A stretch of 64,000 bases of DNA from Luminiphilus syltensis NOR5-1B. Lineage in GTDB: Bacteria > Pseudomonadota > Gammaproteobacteria > Pseudomonadales > Halieaceae. The notes under the pieces are model-generated. The model ran no database searches. It saw nothing but the letters and a program-made list of their open reading frames with translations, and was not told where the DNA came from. Position 1 is the stretch's first letter; each line of letters starts with the position of its first letter. Shown piece after piece: positions 16,500 through 26,089 of the stretch. The stretch spans positions 1,174,340-1,238,339 of the forward strand of contig NZ_DS999411.1 in the NCBI RefSeq assembly GCF_000158175.1, in the 5' to 3' direction. Both the position numbers and the translations under genes were made by a program.

Positions 16500-17609
16500 A
16501 TGACCTTGCTGCAAACCCCTTTAACGCCGTTACACCGTGAACTCGGTGCCAAACTGGTGCCCTTCGCCGGCTACGAAATGCCGGTGCAGTTCAGTGACGG
16601 TATCCTCAAGGAGCATCGGCACACCCGCGAAGCGGCGGGTTTGTTCGACGTCAGCCACATGGGGCAGGTGGTGATCCGCGGTGATGTCGCTACCGCCGAG
16701 CTTGAAGCGCTCGTGCCCGCAGACCTCGCGGCGCTGCCAGACCATCACGCGGTGTATTCGCTGCTGCTCAATCAAGAGGGCGGCGTGCTTGATGATCTGA
16801 TCATCACCCGTTGGGCCGACGACAGCTTTTTTCTGGTGGTCAACGCCGACTGCAAGGTAGCCGACGTGGACCATCTGCGGGCGCACCTGCCGGGATGCTC
16901 GCTGGAGGTGCTCGAGAATCGCGCACTGCTCGCGGTGCAGGGTCCGCGGGCCCGGGAGGTGCTGTCTGCATTGTGCCCCGACGCGGCCGAGCTTGTATTT
17001 ATGACCGGCGTTGAGGCGGCTATCGATGGTGTCCCGGTTTATGTGTCGTGTTGCGGCTACACCGGGGAAGACGGCTTTGAACTGTCGATCCCGGCGGCGG
17101 AGGCGGAGCGTTTGGCGACATTACTGCTCGATCAGCCGGGGGTCGCACCGATTGGTCTCGGCGCCCGGGACTCGCTGCGTCTCGAGGCCGGGTTATGTCT
17201 GTACGGCCACGAGTTGAGCGCCAGCATTACTCCGATTCAGGCGGGTCTCAAATGGGCCATCGCCAAAGCCCGACGCGTCGATGGCGCGCGACCCGGTGGC
17301 TATCCCGGCGCCCAGATCATCAACCGCCAGTGGCGGGAGGGGATCGGCGAACGCCGGGTCGGGTTGCGGGTGAAAGGCAAACGCCCGGTGCGCGACGGCC
17401 AGCTGGTGTGCGACCAGAGCGGCCAGGCTATCGGTCGCATCAGTTCGTCGGCCTTTGGCGCCAGCGTGGGTGCGCCCATAGCGATGGCGTTTGTCGCGGT
17501 CGACCACGCCACCGCGGGGACCCTGGTGCAGGTCGACGTGCGGGGGAAGATAGTGATGGCGGAAGTGGTTCCGATGCCCTTTGTGCCCCCGCGCTATTAC
17601 CGGGGATAA
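16500..17609 (+). CDS. gcvT: Aminomethyltransferase GcvT (glycine cleavage T protein)
   Basis: About 369 residues, the normal GcvT length. Features are LHRELGAKLVPFAGYEMPVQ at the N-terminus, the folate-site region GLFDVSHMGQV, TGEDGFELSIP, LGARDSLRLEAGL with the conserved Asp and Arg, and a C-terminal barrel (RRVGLRVKGKRPVR). GcvT transfers the aminomethyl carbon from lipoyl-GcvH to tetrahydrofolate. The upstream CAGGAG (16489-16494) spaces better with the ATG at 16500 than with the one at 16494. gcvH and gcvP are not in the window, so the gene is detached from its usual operon. Confidence 0.93.
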   Translation: MTLLQTPLTPLHRELGAKLVPFAGYEMPVQFSDGILKEHRHTREAAGLFDVSHMGQVVIRGDVATAELEALVPADLAALPDHHAVYSLLLNQEGGVLDDLIITRWADDSFFLVVNADCKVADVDHLRAHLPGCSLEVLENRALLAVQGPRAREVLSALCPDAAELVFMTGVEAAIDGVPVYVSCCGYTGEDGFELSIPAAEAERLATLLLDQPGVAPIGLGARDSLRLEAGLCLYGHELSASITPIQAGLKWAIAKARRVDGARPGGYPGAQIINRQWREGIGERRVGLRVKGKRPVRDGQLVCDQSGQAIGRISSSAFGASVGAPIAMAFVAVDHATAGTLVQVDVRGKIVMAEVVPMPFVPPRYYRG

Positions 17610-17628
17610 GCGGGCCCTTGGGTCTTGT

Positions 17629-18180
17629 TCAGTGCGCCCAGGCGCGGTCGGCGCGAAACTGCTGCGACAGATACTCCATCTGATCCGCCATCACCCGATC
17701 TTTGGCGAGAAAGTGCCATTCGTGGGAGTTGGGTCTGAACGGTACCGCAAGCAGGGGCATCCCGGCCTCTTCCGGGGTGCGGTTGTCTTTGGCCCAGTTG
17801 CAGCGCCGACAGGCGGCCACCACGTTTTCCCAGCGATTATCACCGCCGCGGGAGACCGGTAGAACATGGTCGCGGGTCAGCTCGCTGCGTGAAAACTGCT
17901 GGCCACAGTAGAGGCAGCGATGGTCATCGCGGCGAAACAGGGTTCGGTTGCACAAAGGGGGTGTAAAACCACCGCGGACGCGGCCATCGATGGCAATAAT
18001 GGGTTGCAAAACGATCTGCGAGCGCTCGCCGCTGCAGCGTTGAATACCACCGTAGACGGGCGGCAGTGCGTCGCCGATGCCAAAGAGGACATCGCCTCGG
18101 GCATAGGCCGTCACGGCTTCGTGCAGGGTAAGCCAGCCTCGGGGCTGACCAGCCACATCCAATTTCAGGATTGCGTGCAT
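17629..18180 (-). CDS. HNH endonuclease family protein
   Basis: 183 residues. The N-terminal half (HAILKLDVAGQPRGWLTLHE) precedes a zinc-finger type HNH domain. CLYCGQQF and CRRCNWAK provide the four zinc cysteines, and TRDHVLPVSRGGDNRWENVVAA holds the His-Asn-His core. This stand-alone architecture is common in gammaproteobacteria; a role in DNA repair or defence has been suggested only by family. The ATG at 18180 is chosen because the residues upstream are not family-like. It is convergent with gcvT, with 20 bases between stops. Confidence 0.88.
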   Translation of the reverse strand: MHAILKLDVAGQPRGWLTLHEAVTAYARGDVLFGIGDALPPVYGGIQRCSGERSQIVLQPIIAIDGRVRGGFTPPLCNRTLFRRDDHRCLYCGQQFSRSELTRDHVLPVSRGGDNRWENVVAACRRCNWAKDNRTPEEAGMPLLAVPFRPNSHEWHFLAKDRVMADQMEYLSQQFRADRAWAH

Positions 18181-18514
18181 CGGTCTCGCTCGTCCGGTTT
18201 TGCTTAAGCTACTGAAAAACGCAGGCTGTGACAATTACTCTTGCCCATTCCAGCACAAGTAGAGTAATTGGGCCATAAACACAGGCCAGTTGATGGGTCT
18301 TCAAGGTTCGTTTTTGCCGCCAATCTGTTATAAACGCTGTGCTTGTTTGCTCTGACTACGAACATAACAACAGGTGGGTAAACAGCAGCGAGTGAGGAAG
18401 GCGTGAATTGCCGATGTTTTACAATCGGCAACACACGTTGCCAACGCTCGTCGACCGTAGGTCCCCAAAGCGGCGTAATCCGCGAAACACGATGCAGTGA
18501 CAGGAGTTTCCCCG

Positions 18515-20770
18515 ATGTCCCATGGTAAGCCTCGGCTTGCACGATCCACTCTCAGCGTATGCCTCGGTGCGGCGCTGCTAACCCCGGTGGTTCAGGCTCA
18601 GGATACGCGGCGCGGCTCGTCGGCAGTATTGCTCGAGGAAGTCGTGGTCACTGCGCGCAAGCGTGAAGAGAGCGGCCAGGACGTGCCGATTGCCATCAGC
18701 GCTTTCAATAGCGAACAGCTCGATGCCCTCAAGGTGCGCAATCTCACTGACCTCGCGGTGGGCATGCCCAATGTGGTGCTGGACGAGGTTGGGACCTGGC
18801 GCGGCTACGCCAACTTTTCGATCCGGGGGCTCGCCCTCAACAGCGGCATTCCCTCCATCGACCCGACGGTGGGGGTACTGGTCGATGGCGTCTATCTGGG
18901 CAGCAGTGTTGGGGTGGTGTTCGATACCTTTGATCTGGAAAGTATCGAGGTCCTGCGCGGACCCCAGGGTACGCTGTTTGGCAGGAATGTCACCGCCGGC
19001 GCGGTACTACTGAATACCCGGGCGCCCGATGCCGAGTTTGGCTTCAAGGCCAGGGGGTCTTACGAGGTGCCTACCGAGGAGGGCGGTGGCGGCAGTTCCA
19101 TAGTCCAGGCTGTGATCACGGGCGGTCTCACGGACACGATCGCGGCAAAACTGGCGGTTTACGTAAACGACGACGAGGGTGCGCTGGAGAATCAGTTCGA
19201 CGGATCGAATCATGGTGCCTACGAGCAGCTGCTGCTGCGCCCCTCCATCGCCTGGCGACCCACCGACACCCTTGAGTTGATCGCCCGTTACGAGTATCAG
19301 GATGTGGATGCCGACGGTCCGTCGGGCCAGACCCACACCAACGGCTCGGGGGTTCCCGGGGCGACGATCAATTTTGATCGCGACAGCTTTGGTTTCAGCA
19401 TCGACAACCCCGGCTATTCGCGACAGAGCGCTGACTTTTTCAATCTGACCGCCAACTGGGACGTGTGGGGCGGCACCGTGACCAATGTCTTTGGTGTGCG
19501 CTCACTGGAGATGGAGACCGATGCGGACATCGACTCCCAGCCGCGGGTATTCTTCAATTCGGATACCACCACTCAACACGAGCAAATCTCCAACGAACTG
19601 CGTTACAACGGCCGTTTACTCGACGACCGGCTCGAGCTCACCACCGGTGTCTTCCTGTTCGAAAGCGAGCTCAAGTATGACGAGGATCGGCTGATCGGTG
19701 GCACCCGTACCCCCGATGGCATCGTCCCCGGGTCTACCCAGGAGGGTGGCGGGATTCTCGATGTCCGCAGTCTGGGTGTGTTTGTCTCCGGCGATTATGA
19801 CCTCACTGATAAACTGACGCTGTCCGCAGGACTGCGCTGGACCAAAGAGGAAAAAGACGCCCAGGTGGCGACCGTCTCGGCCAACGTCAATAACCCCTGT
19901 TACATCGGCAAACCGCGACCGGGGCAGGGTGAGTGTATTTACGATTTCACCGATGATGAATCCTGGAGCTTTGTCTCGCCCCGTCTGGGCGCCCAGTACG
20001 CCCTTGATGACCAGCGCCGGGTTTACGCCCACTGGTCGGTGGGCTATCGCTCGGGCAGTTATAACCTGCGCAATACCGAGTTTCCGATCGTCTTTGGCCC
20101 CGGCCCCTTTGACGAGGAGAAGGTCGATAACTTCGAGATCGGTTACAAGTCGGAGTGGGCCCGAGGCCAGCTGAACGTGGGCGCGTTTTTCAGCAAGGTC
20201 AAGGACATGCAGCGCGAGGTGAACCTGCCCAGCCCGACGTCGGTGGTGCTACAGCTGATTCAGAACACGGCGGATGCGGATATCTACGGCGTCGAGGCGG
20301 AGGGTACGTTTGCGGTAACCGACAGTTTTACCCTCAAAGCATCGCTGGGCTATCTGGACGCTGAATACACGGCGGTGGCCTTTGATATCAATGGCGACGG
20401 CGTGGTTGATGATGCCGACAAAGGCCTGCGCCTGCCCCGCGCGCCTGACCTGACCTGGAGTCTGAGTGGTATCTACGACATCGATTTCGGCAGTCACGGC
20501 TACCTCTCTTCACGGGTAAGCTATGGCTACCGGGATGACACCGCCTACACCGATAACAACCTCGGGTTCATCCTCGAACAGGAAATCCTTGATGTTGCCC
20601 TCGACTTCCATACCGGCGATGGACACTGGATCCTGTCGTTATTTGGTCGCAACCTCCTGAACACGGTGCGCCATGGCAACGACACCCAGCTGCCGTCGTC
20701 GCTCGGTGGCACCTTCGCTCCACTGGGCAGGCCGGCGACGGTGGGGGTGCAGGCGAGTTATACGCTCTGA
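18515..20770 (+). CDS. TonB-dependent outer-membrane receptor (first copy)
   Basis: A 751-residue receptor. The signal peptide ends near VQA (residue 28), followed by the TonB box region LEEVVVTARKREESGQDVPI, a plug domain with VLRGPQGTLFGRNVTAGAV, a 22-strand barrel, and an aromatic-rich end (GVQASYTL) slightly atypical for lacking a terminal Phe. The ATG at 18515 has CAGGAG nine bases upstream; the GTG at 18497 is rejected. It belongs to the IroN/CirA-like catecholate group widespread in marine gammaproteobacteria, where many members import plant or algal compounds rather than iron. No ligand can be named, and no adjacent regulator suggests one. Confidence 0.92.
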   Translation: MSHGKPRLARSTLSVCLGAALLTPVVQAQDTRRGSSAVLLEEVVVTARKREESGQDVPIAISAFNSEQLDALKVRNLTDLAVGMPNVVLDEVGTWRGYANFSIRGLALNSGIPSIDPTVGVLVDGVYLGSSVGVVFDTFDLESIEVLRGPQGTLFGRNVTAGAVLLNTRAPDAEFGFKARGSYEVPTEEGGGGSSIVQAVITGGLTDTIAAKLAVYVNDDEGALENQFDGSNHGAYEQLLLRPSIAWRPTDTLELIARYEYQDVDADGPSGQTHTNGSGVPGATINFDRDSFGFSIDNPGYSRQSADFFNLTANWDVWGGTVTNVFGVRSLEMETDADIDSQPRVFFNSDTTTQHEQISNELRYNGRLLDDRLELTTGVFLFESELKYDEDRLIGGTRTPDGIVPGSTQEGGGILDVRSLGVFVSGDYDLTDKLTLSAGLRWTKEEKDAQVATVSANVNNPCYIGKPRPGQGECIYDFTDDESWSFVSPRLGAQYALDDQRRVYAHWSVGYRSGSYNLRNTEFPIVFGPGPFDEEKVDNFEIGYKSEWARGQLNVGAFFSKVKDMQREVNLPSPTSVVLQLIQNTADADIYGVEAEGTFAVTDSFTLKASLGYLDAEYTAVAFDINGDGVVDDADKGLRLPRAPDLTWSLSGIYDIDFGSHGYLSSRVSYGYRDDTAYTDNNLGFILEQEILDVALDFHTGDGHWILSLFGRNLLNTVRHGNDTQLPSSLGGTFAPLGRPATVGVQASYTL

Positions 20771-21084
20771 TTGACCGGGCGGGGCGTCTGCGGCTGCTAC
20801 GGAGTCATTCGCGAAACCCTTGCGAGACTGCACTTGATGGAACCAGTATCAGACTGAATGGCAGCTGCTGACGGCCAACCCTGCGTTCTTTTCGCCGGCG
20901 AGGCAGCCGGTAGTCCTTTGAGCTGCTCGCGTATCTCCAGCAGGGTCAGCGCACTGTCGTAGTCGCTCGACGACGCCCAAAGGGCTCCCCGCTCTCCCAC
21001 CTCGCAAGTGCGAAACCGGGACAGTGTTTTTACCCAGCCATGATCCAACCACCAGGGTGGCTCGTCCGGGCAGGCTACGAAATC
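20771..21084. other. Intergenic region between convergent TonB receptors
   Basis: About 310 bases. A minus-strand open frame of 83 residues (20797-21048) begins without a good ribosome-binding site and shows no family features, so it is not called. Otherwise nothing is seen apart from the terminator at its right edge. Confidence 0.5.
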
Positions 21085-21123
21085 AAAAAAAGGGGTGATG
21101 GATCTCTCGATCCACCACCCCTT
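21085..21123 (-). terminator. Intrinsic terminator of the second TonB receptor gene
   Basis: On the minus strand AAGGGGTGGTGGATC pairs, with one mismatch, with GATCCATCACCCCTT around a GAGA loop and runs into seven Ts. It begins 14 bases after the receptor stop codon. Confidence 0.93.
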
Positions 21124-21137
21124 GATTACTGCAGGTG

Positions 21138-23579
21138 TCAGAAGTTGTAAGTCAACTGCGCCTGAATGGTTTTGGGGACGCCGGCGAAACCAATGAGGTC
21201 GGCATGGGTGCCCGGGCCACCGGCCGGGTTACGGCTGCCGGCGGACTCGAGCACACCGTTGACCACCACCTCGTTACCAAGGTTTTTACCCATCAGTTTG
21301 AGTTCCCACCGGTCGTCGACGCCCCTGAGATAGACGGCAGCATTGGTCATGATAAAGCTGTCGCGACCGGCGAAAGGATTGCCCAGCGCTGACGCGGTGT
21401 AGTCGTCGCTGTAGAGCGCATCAAAGGCAACGCCCCAACCCATGCCGTTGGCCAGTTCACCGTCGTAGGTGAAGCCCAGCGAGCCGCTCCACTCCGGCGC
21501 CATACCGGTGGGCTGACCACTGATATCCTGCCCGGGTTTGCTCGCGGCAATGCCGGGCAACTCTGCGTTACAGCCGGTTTCCACGGTCTGGCCCTCCCAG
21601 CAGGGGGCGATGAAGTCGTCGTACTCGGCTTGGTTGTAGGCTACCAGACCGCGAACTACGAGTCCGGGGAGGGCATACGGCGCATATTCAAAGTCCACTT
21701 CGACACCTTCAGACGTGGCCTCACCGGCGTTGAGGGTGATGAAGACAATCGCCGCGGAGTCGAAGTAGTCCAGCTGCAGGTCTTCGTAGGTGTACTGGTA
21801 AACAGAGGCGTTCAGGCGCAGCTGGTTATCCATCAGCGTCGATTTCACACCGACCTCGAAGCCCTCACCGGTCTCCGGTTCGAAGGTGAAGTCGGACACG
21901 GAGTTTTGGTTCTCGAAGCTCAGCACAGCGCCGTTGGAGAAGCCGCCAGACTTGTAAGCGGTTTTGTAGGCCGCATACAGGTTGACGTTATCCGTTGCCT
22001 GCCAGCTGACGGTGAGCTCCGGGGTAACCTCGTCGAAGCTCTGGTCCGCCTCAAGCCGACCTTCGGCCCAGCCCAGCGCACCCTGACCCGAGGGATGAAC
22101 ATAAGGCTGTTCGAAGAACGAATCTTTGGTCTCGTCGACGTAGCGGGCACCACCGGAGATCGTTACGGTATCGGTGATGTCATAGACCAGCTCAAAATAC
22201 GCGGACATTGTCTCGCCGTCGGTGACGCTCTGCTTGTTGTACGTCGTGTATTCGAGCCCCGGGGGTGCAGCGTCATTGAATGAGGCAAAGCCAAAGGTCA
22301 CCCACTGGTTAAAGTCGCGCTCGGTCTCCTGATAGTACAGACCCAGCATGAAGTTGAAGGGCCCGTCGAACTGGCTGTTCAGGCGCAGTTCTTCCGACCA
22401 CGCCTCCCAGGTGGCGTGCTCGGTGGCGAAAATGCCGTTGTCGACGTTGGCGAAGTCACCGGGCAGGGCCCAGTTGTTTTCGTTCTCCTGAATATTGGTG
22501 ACAGAATTCAGGGCGAGATTATCGGTGAGCTGATAGTCGAGCTCGAGGTTGATTGAATAGCTGTCGTACTCGTTGTACAGATCGCCGTTGGAGCGGGCGA
22601 AGGGCATTTCCGCCGCCAGCGTTGCCGGCATTCGGTTGTGGGCAACGGCAAAATTATCGCCACATTCAAACCCCGAGCCATTTTGACCTGCGGGGAAAAA
22701 CCCGTTGTTACACTCAAACGGAATGTTGTTGTAGGCCGAGTTGAGGATTTCTACATCGGTGTACTGGGCGGTCAGCAGGGCACTCAGGCTGCTGTCGTTA
22801 TCGTAGGCGAGCGCGAGACGTGCGATGACCTCCTCTTCCTGGGGCATATTCCGGGTATCGCCCGGAACGACCTCGGTCAACACGGGTGTAAACGTGGGGT
22901 CGAGGTAGGTGTAGGTTTTGTCGACGGCGTTGTTGCTGTAATAGCCATCGTTCATGTCCGACCAGCGCAACGCGGCCCGGTAACTCCAGTTGTCGCTGAT
23001 GGGGCCGGAGAGAATACCTTCGATGCGGGTCTGCTCGGTTTCGAATTCGTAACCCGCGCGCAAAGTACCCTCAAACTCGTCGGTGGGGCGTGCAGTGCGC
23101 AGCGAGATTACGCCGGCGGTAGCGTTCTTGCCGTAGAACAGGGTTTGCGGCCCTTTGAGGACCTCGACCTGGGCGAGGTCGAACATCCCCTCGTTGAGTA
23201 CCCGTCCCTGACCGTAGTAGGCGCCGTTCAGAATCACGGACACCGACTGTTCTATCCCGATACTGGTGGCACTCGAGGCACCAATACCGCGCATCGTGAT
23301 CTGGGCACCGGAGCCGTTGGATACCCGCGCCACATACAGGTTGGGCGTGGCCGCCTGCAGCCGTTCGATACTCGTTAAATCAAACTTTTCCAGACGCTCC
23401 CGGGAAAAGGCCTGCATGGTGAGCGGGGCGTCCTGAAGGCTCTCCTCACGCTTTCGCGCGGTGACCACGATCTCTTCGAGACCACCTGCGGCCTGCTCTT
23501 GAGCGAAGGTGGGTGTGGCGCCAATGCAGGTTGCCGCAATGGCTGCGGACACGGCTATGCCGAGAGTTCTCTGCTTCAT
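21138..23579 (-). CDS. TonB-dependent outer-membrane receptor (second copy)
   Basis: An 813-residue receptor with cleavable signal peptide (MKQRTLGIAVSAAIAATCIG, cut near Ala26). The TonB-box region is GLEEIVVTARKREESLQDAP, the plug motif VEVLKGPQTLFYGKNATAGV, the barrel is intact and it ends in AQLTYNF with the canonical terminal Phe. Two closely spaced cysteine pairs in extracellular segments (FECNNG...FECGD and APCWEG...TGCNAE) suggest disulfide-locked loops. AGGATATATTC lies before the ATG. It is convergent with, and only distantly similar to, the first copy. The FAA-family gene follows on the same strand about 270 bases upstream. Confidence 0.94.
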   Translation of the reverse strand: MKQRTLGIAVSAAIAATCIGATPTFAQEQAAGGLEEIVVTARKREESLQDAPLTMQAFSRERLEKFDLTSIERLQAATPNLYVARVSNGSGAQITMRGIGASSATSIGIEQSVSVILNGAYYGQGRVLNEGMFDLAQVEVLKGPQTLFYGKNATAGVISLRTARPTDEFEGTLRAGYEFETEQTRIEGILSGPISDNWSYRAALRWSDMNDGYYSNNAVDKTYTYLDPTFTPVLTEVVPGDTRNMPQEEEVIARLALAYDNDSSLSALLTAQYTDVEILNSAYNNIPFECNNGFFPAGQNGSGFECGDNFAVAHNRMPATLAAEMPFARSNGDLYNEYDSYSINLELDYQLTDNLALNSVTNIQENENNWALPGDFANVDNGIFATEHATWEAWSEELRLNSQFDGPFNFMLGLYYQETERDFNQWVTFGFASFNDAAPPGLEYTTYNKQSVTDGETMSAYFELVYDITDTVTISGGARYVDETKDSFFEQPYVHPSGQGALGWAEGRLEADQSFDEVTPELTVSWQATDNVNLYAAYKTAYKSGGFSNGAVLSFENQNSVSDFTFEPETGEGFEVGVKSTLMDNQLRLNASVYQYTYEDLQLDYFDSAAIVFITLNAGEATSEGVEVDFEYAPYALPGLVVRGLVAYNQAEYDDFIAPCWEGQTVETGCNAELPGIAASKPGQDISGQPTGMAPEWSGSLGFTYDGELANGMGWGVAFDALYSDDYTASALGNPFAGRDSFIMTNAAVYLRGVDDRWELKLMGKNLGNEVVVNGVLESAGSRNPAGGPGTHADLIGFAGVPKTIQAQLTYNF

Positions 23580-23850
23580 GAATATATCCTCTTCGTTATC
23601 ACTATTATTTTGGGTGGCATCGGTAGCCCATAGTTTGTGCGCCGTCCGTAACCAGGTTCAAGCCTAAACCGTAGATCAAAAACATTCAACACGGTATGTT
23701 ATTTTTCTAAGACGCGATTTTTTGACGCGAATTTTTTCGCGACAAAGGGGCCGCGTGACGGAATTTCGCGGCTACAGAAGAGGCCATGGATTGTCGATTG
23801 GCGTCACGTGTGGTCGTCTTTCCCGAGGGCGGTTGCTGCTGCTCTTGCAC

Positions 23851-24462
23851 CTAAACCGCGCTCCAGGTCGCCTCGACCAGCAGCCTATTGCCATCAAACA
23901 CCCGGCCCTCAAAACGTTCGCCGGGTTTTATTTCGCCGACACCGGAAGGCGTTCCCGTCATGATGATGTCGTTATCGGCGAAGTGCGTGAAGGTTTGCAG
24001 TTCCGGCAGCATCACGGCAGGCGGGTAGAGCATCATCGAAACGCCGCCGTTCTGGCGGCACTCCCCATCGACCCAGGTTTCGAGGCGCAGCGCCTCGAGA
24101 TTGGCGGGGGCGGGCACAAACTCGCTGAACAGCGCCGCGCCATCGAAGGCCTTGCAGCGCTCCCAGGGCAGGCCGGCTTTTTTGAGCTTTCCCTGCAATG
24201 CGCGTTTGGTGAGATCGAGTCCAAAGCCGATACCGGCGACCTCACCGTCGCGCATCAGGAAGCTGATTTCGCCCTCGTAATGGAGCGGCTCGCCGGCATG
24301 GGCATGCAGGGTATCGCCAATAGCGCCCGGCGGCTTCATAAACACCACCATGGCATCGGGCACCTGGCCATCCATCTCGGCGATATGCGCAGCATAGTTT
24401 TTGCCGATACAGATAATCTTACCCGGCGTTACTTCCTCGCCCATAAACTGCACCTGATGCAT
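23851..24462 (-). CDS. Fumarylacetoacetate hydrolase-family protein (acylpyruvase type)
   Basis: 203 residues with the FAH/YcgM fold: IICIGKNYAAHIAEM, then FMKPPGAI, the metal site LHYEGEISFLM (Glu residues), and the closing TGTPSGVGEIKPGE. Such enzymes hydrolyse or decarboxylate acylpyruvates and oxaloacetate, and work at the end of aromatic ring cleavage. The short form fits FAHD1/YcgM. The ATG at 24462 has GGAGGG seven bases upstream; the longer frame to 24582 adds unconserved residues. It lies between a TonB receptor and a divergent UbiA-family gene. A link with aromatic import is speculative. Confidence 0.88.
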   Translation of the reverse strand: MHQVQFMGEEVTPGKIICIGKNYAAHIAEMDGQVPDAMVVFMKPPGAIGDTLHAHAGEPLHYEGEISFLMRDGEVAGIGFGLDLTKRALQGKLKKAGLPWERCKAFDGAALFSEFVPAPANLEALRLETWVDGECRQNGGVSMMLYPPAVMLPELQTFTHFADNDIIMTGTPSGVGEIKPGERFEGRVFDGNRLLVEATWSAV

Positions 24463-24614
24463 GAATACCCTCCGAGAGATTGTATTGGACGGTGAAACGC
24501 TACCACGACGGTTGGAATTAGCCACTGCCGGATACAAGTGAGAACTCTGCGCACCCTTGGCGCCGCGCCCCGACTCGAGCACACTACCGCCTCCCGATTG
24601 CAGAGAGTCTACCG

Positions 24615-25511
24615 ATGGCGCCGAGGCGTCCCGTGTTTGGCGTTATCCGACCTGGTTTTTTGCTGCTTACCCCGGCGTGTGTGCTGCTCGGTATCGCGGC
24701 TGGGGTTGTGTCGGGCGGGGAGCCCGACTGGTTTGCCCTCGGGCCGGTGCTGCTGGGTGCCATCGCGGCCCACGCGGCGGTCAATGCCCTTAACGAGGTC
24801 AGCGATTTTCATTCGGGCCTCGATTTTAAGACGCAGCGAACCCCGTTCAGCGGGGGCAGCGGGACCTTGATTGCCCACCCCCAATTGGCCAATGCGGCGT
24901 TAGGGCTAGGTATCGCCTGTGTCCTGGTGACCCTGGCGTGTGGCGCGTGGCTTATCGATCGGGTGGGGCGGGCGCTGCTGCCCTTCGGTGTGATCGGGTT
25001 GGCGCTGGTCGTGCTTTACAGCGGCCCTATCAGCCGCAATCGGTTTGCTATATCGGTGGCGCCGGGCCTCGGTTTTGGTCCGATGATGGTCCTCGGCGCC
25101 GAGGTCTGTATCACCGGTGGGGTATCGGTTGCGGGCGTCTGGCTGTCGCTGGTGCCGTTTTTTCTGGTCAATAATCTGCTGCTGCTCAATCAATTCCCCG
25201 ATCGCCATGCCGATCGGCGTAGCGGGCGTGACAATGTGGTCATTGCCTACGGCGCGCGAACGGCCGCGGTGGTTTACGGCGGGGGCGGGCTGCTCGCTTA
25301 TCTAACGCTGATTGGCGCGACAACGCTTGGGGTGCTGCCGGCTATAGCGCTCACTGGTTTGCTGACTGCACCCCTGATGGCATGGGTTACCCTGCGGGCG
25401 TTGCGCTTTACTGGCGATGTTCAGCCCTTGCTACCGGCAATGGCGGGTAATGTGGTGGTGTCGCTGTTCACCCCGGTGCTCATCGCAGTGCCCCTACTGA
25501 TAGCGGCCTGA
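24615..25511 (+). CDS. UbiA-family prenyltransferase
   Basis: 298 residues, eight or nine transmembrane helices, with both Asp-rich motifs of the superfamily: NALNEVSDFHSGLDF (residues 57-71) and NQFPDRHADRRSGRDN (about 192-207). Members transfer polyprenyl diphosphates to aromatic acceptors. The first motif (N-x2-NE-x2-D) and the overall length are closest to 1,4-dihydroxy-2-naphthoate polyprenyltransferase (MenA) or UbiA-like archaeal enzymes, not to 4-hydroxybenzoate UbiA. No other quinone genes are near. The start is supported by its position just before the first helix. Confidence 0.85.
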   Translation: MAPRRPVFGVIRPGFLLLTPACVLLGIAAGVVSGGEPDWFALGPVLLGAIAAHAAVNALNEVSDFHSGLDFKTQRTPFSGGSGTLIAHPQLANAALGLGIACVLVTLACGAWLIDRVGRALLPFGVIGLALVVLYSGPISRNRFAISVAPGLGFGPMMVLGAEVCITGGVSVAGVWLSLVPFFLVNNLLLLNQFPDRHADRRSGRDNVVIAYGARTAAVVYGGGGLLAYLTLIGATTLGVLPAIALTGLLTAPLMAWVTLRALRFTGDVQPLLPAMAGNVVVSLFTPVLIAVPLLIAA

Positions 25512-25648
25512 GGTTCTCGTTGTCGTCTCGAGGCGTGCCGCCCCGGCGGGAGTGGCGGTCGGCAGGGAGGGAACTTCCAAGGTCACTCATGGTCAAAAGG
25601 GACATAATAGTCAGCATAAATTCGCGGTATCTACCGGAGTCCCATCAG

Positions 25649-25861
25649 ATGGACAACCTCGCCTACAGTACTATTTTTGACGCCGTAACACCGGACCGCG
25701 AGGACGCTGCGGATGTGGAGCTTCGGGAAGACCTCACGCATTTATTGCGCGGCATCTTTGAACAGCGCGAGTCGGCTCAGCTCGATGCCAGTGGGCGCGA
25801 CGGGGGCAAGGTCGATACCCTTTCGTCCGATAAATTGATTGGTTACCTGGCAAAATTGTGA
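25649..25861 (+). CDS. Small acidic protein of unknown function
   Basis: 70 residues from the ATG at 25649 (MDNLAYSTIFDAVTPDRED), with CGGAG ten bases upstream. It is rich in Asp and Glu, has a helix LREDLTHLLRGIFEQRESAQ and ends DKLIGYLAKL. No family is recognised. A longer frame from 25520 adds basic, low-complexity residues and is not preferred. It stands alone, 137 bases after the prenyltransferase. Confidence 0.5.
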   Translation: MDNLAYSTIFDAVTPDREDAADVELREDLTHLLRGIFEQRESAQLDASGRDGGKVDTLSSDKLIGYLAKL

Positions 25862-26089
25862 GTCTGGTTGACGCCTTGCCTTATTGATTCTTCGGGGTCG
25901 ATACTTCGGAACCGCCCCCAAGATACGACCCTACTTAGCTCAAAATTCCTACTTAAATCAAAATTGAAGTAAAGCCAGCCAGCGATCAGCGTATTCGGGT
26001 TTGTAGTGGAGTTATTGCCGCCTGACTGCAGGGCTCTCGATACTCGCTCGGTGCTGACGGCCCATTTAACGCTCGATCAATACCCTTAT

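Noticed and set aside
20797..21048. 83-residue minus-strand open frame between the TonB receptors
   Set aside because: No convincing start or family; a competing frame of similar length overlaps it.
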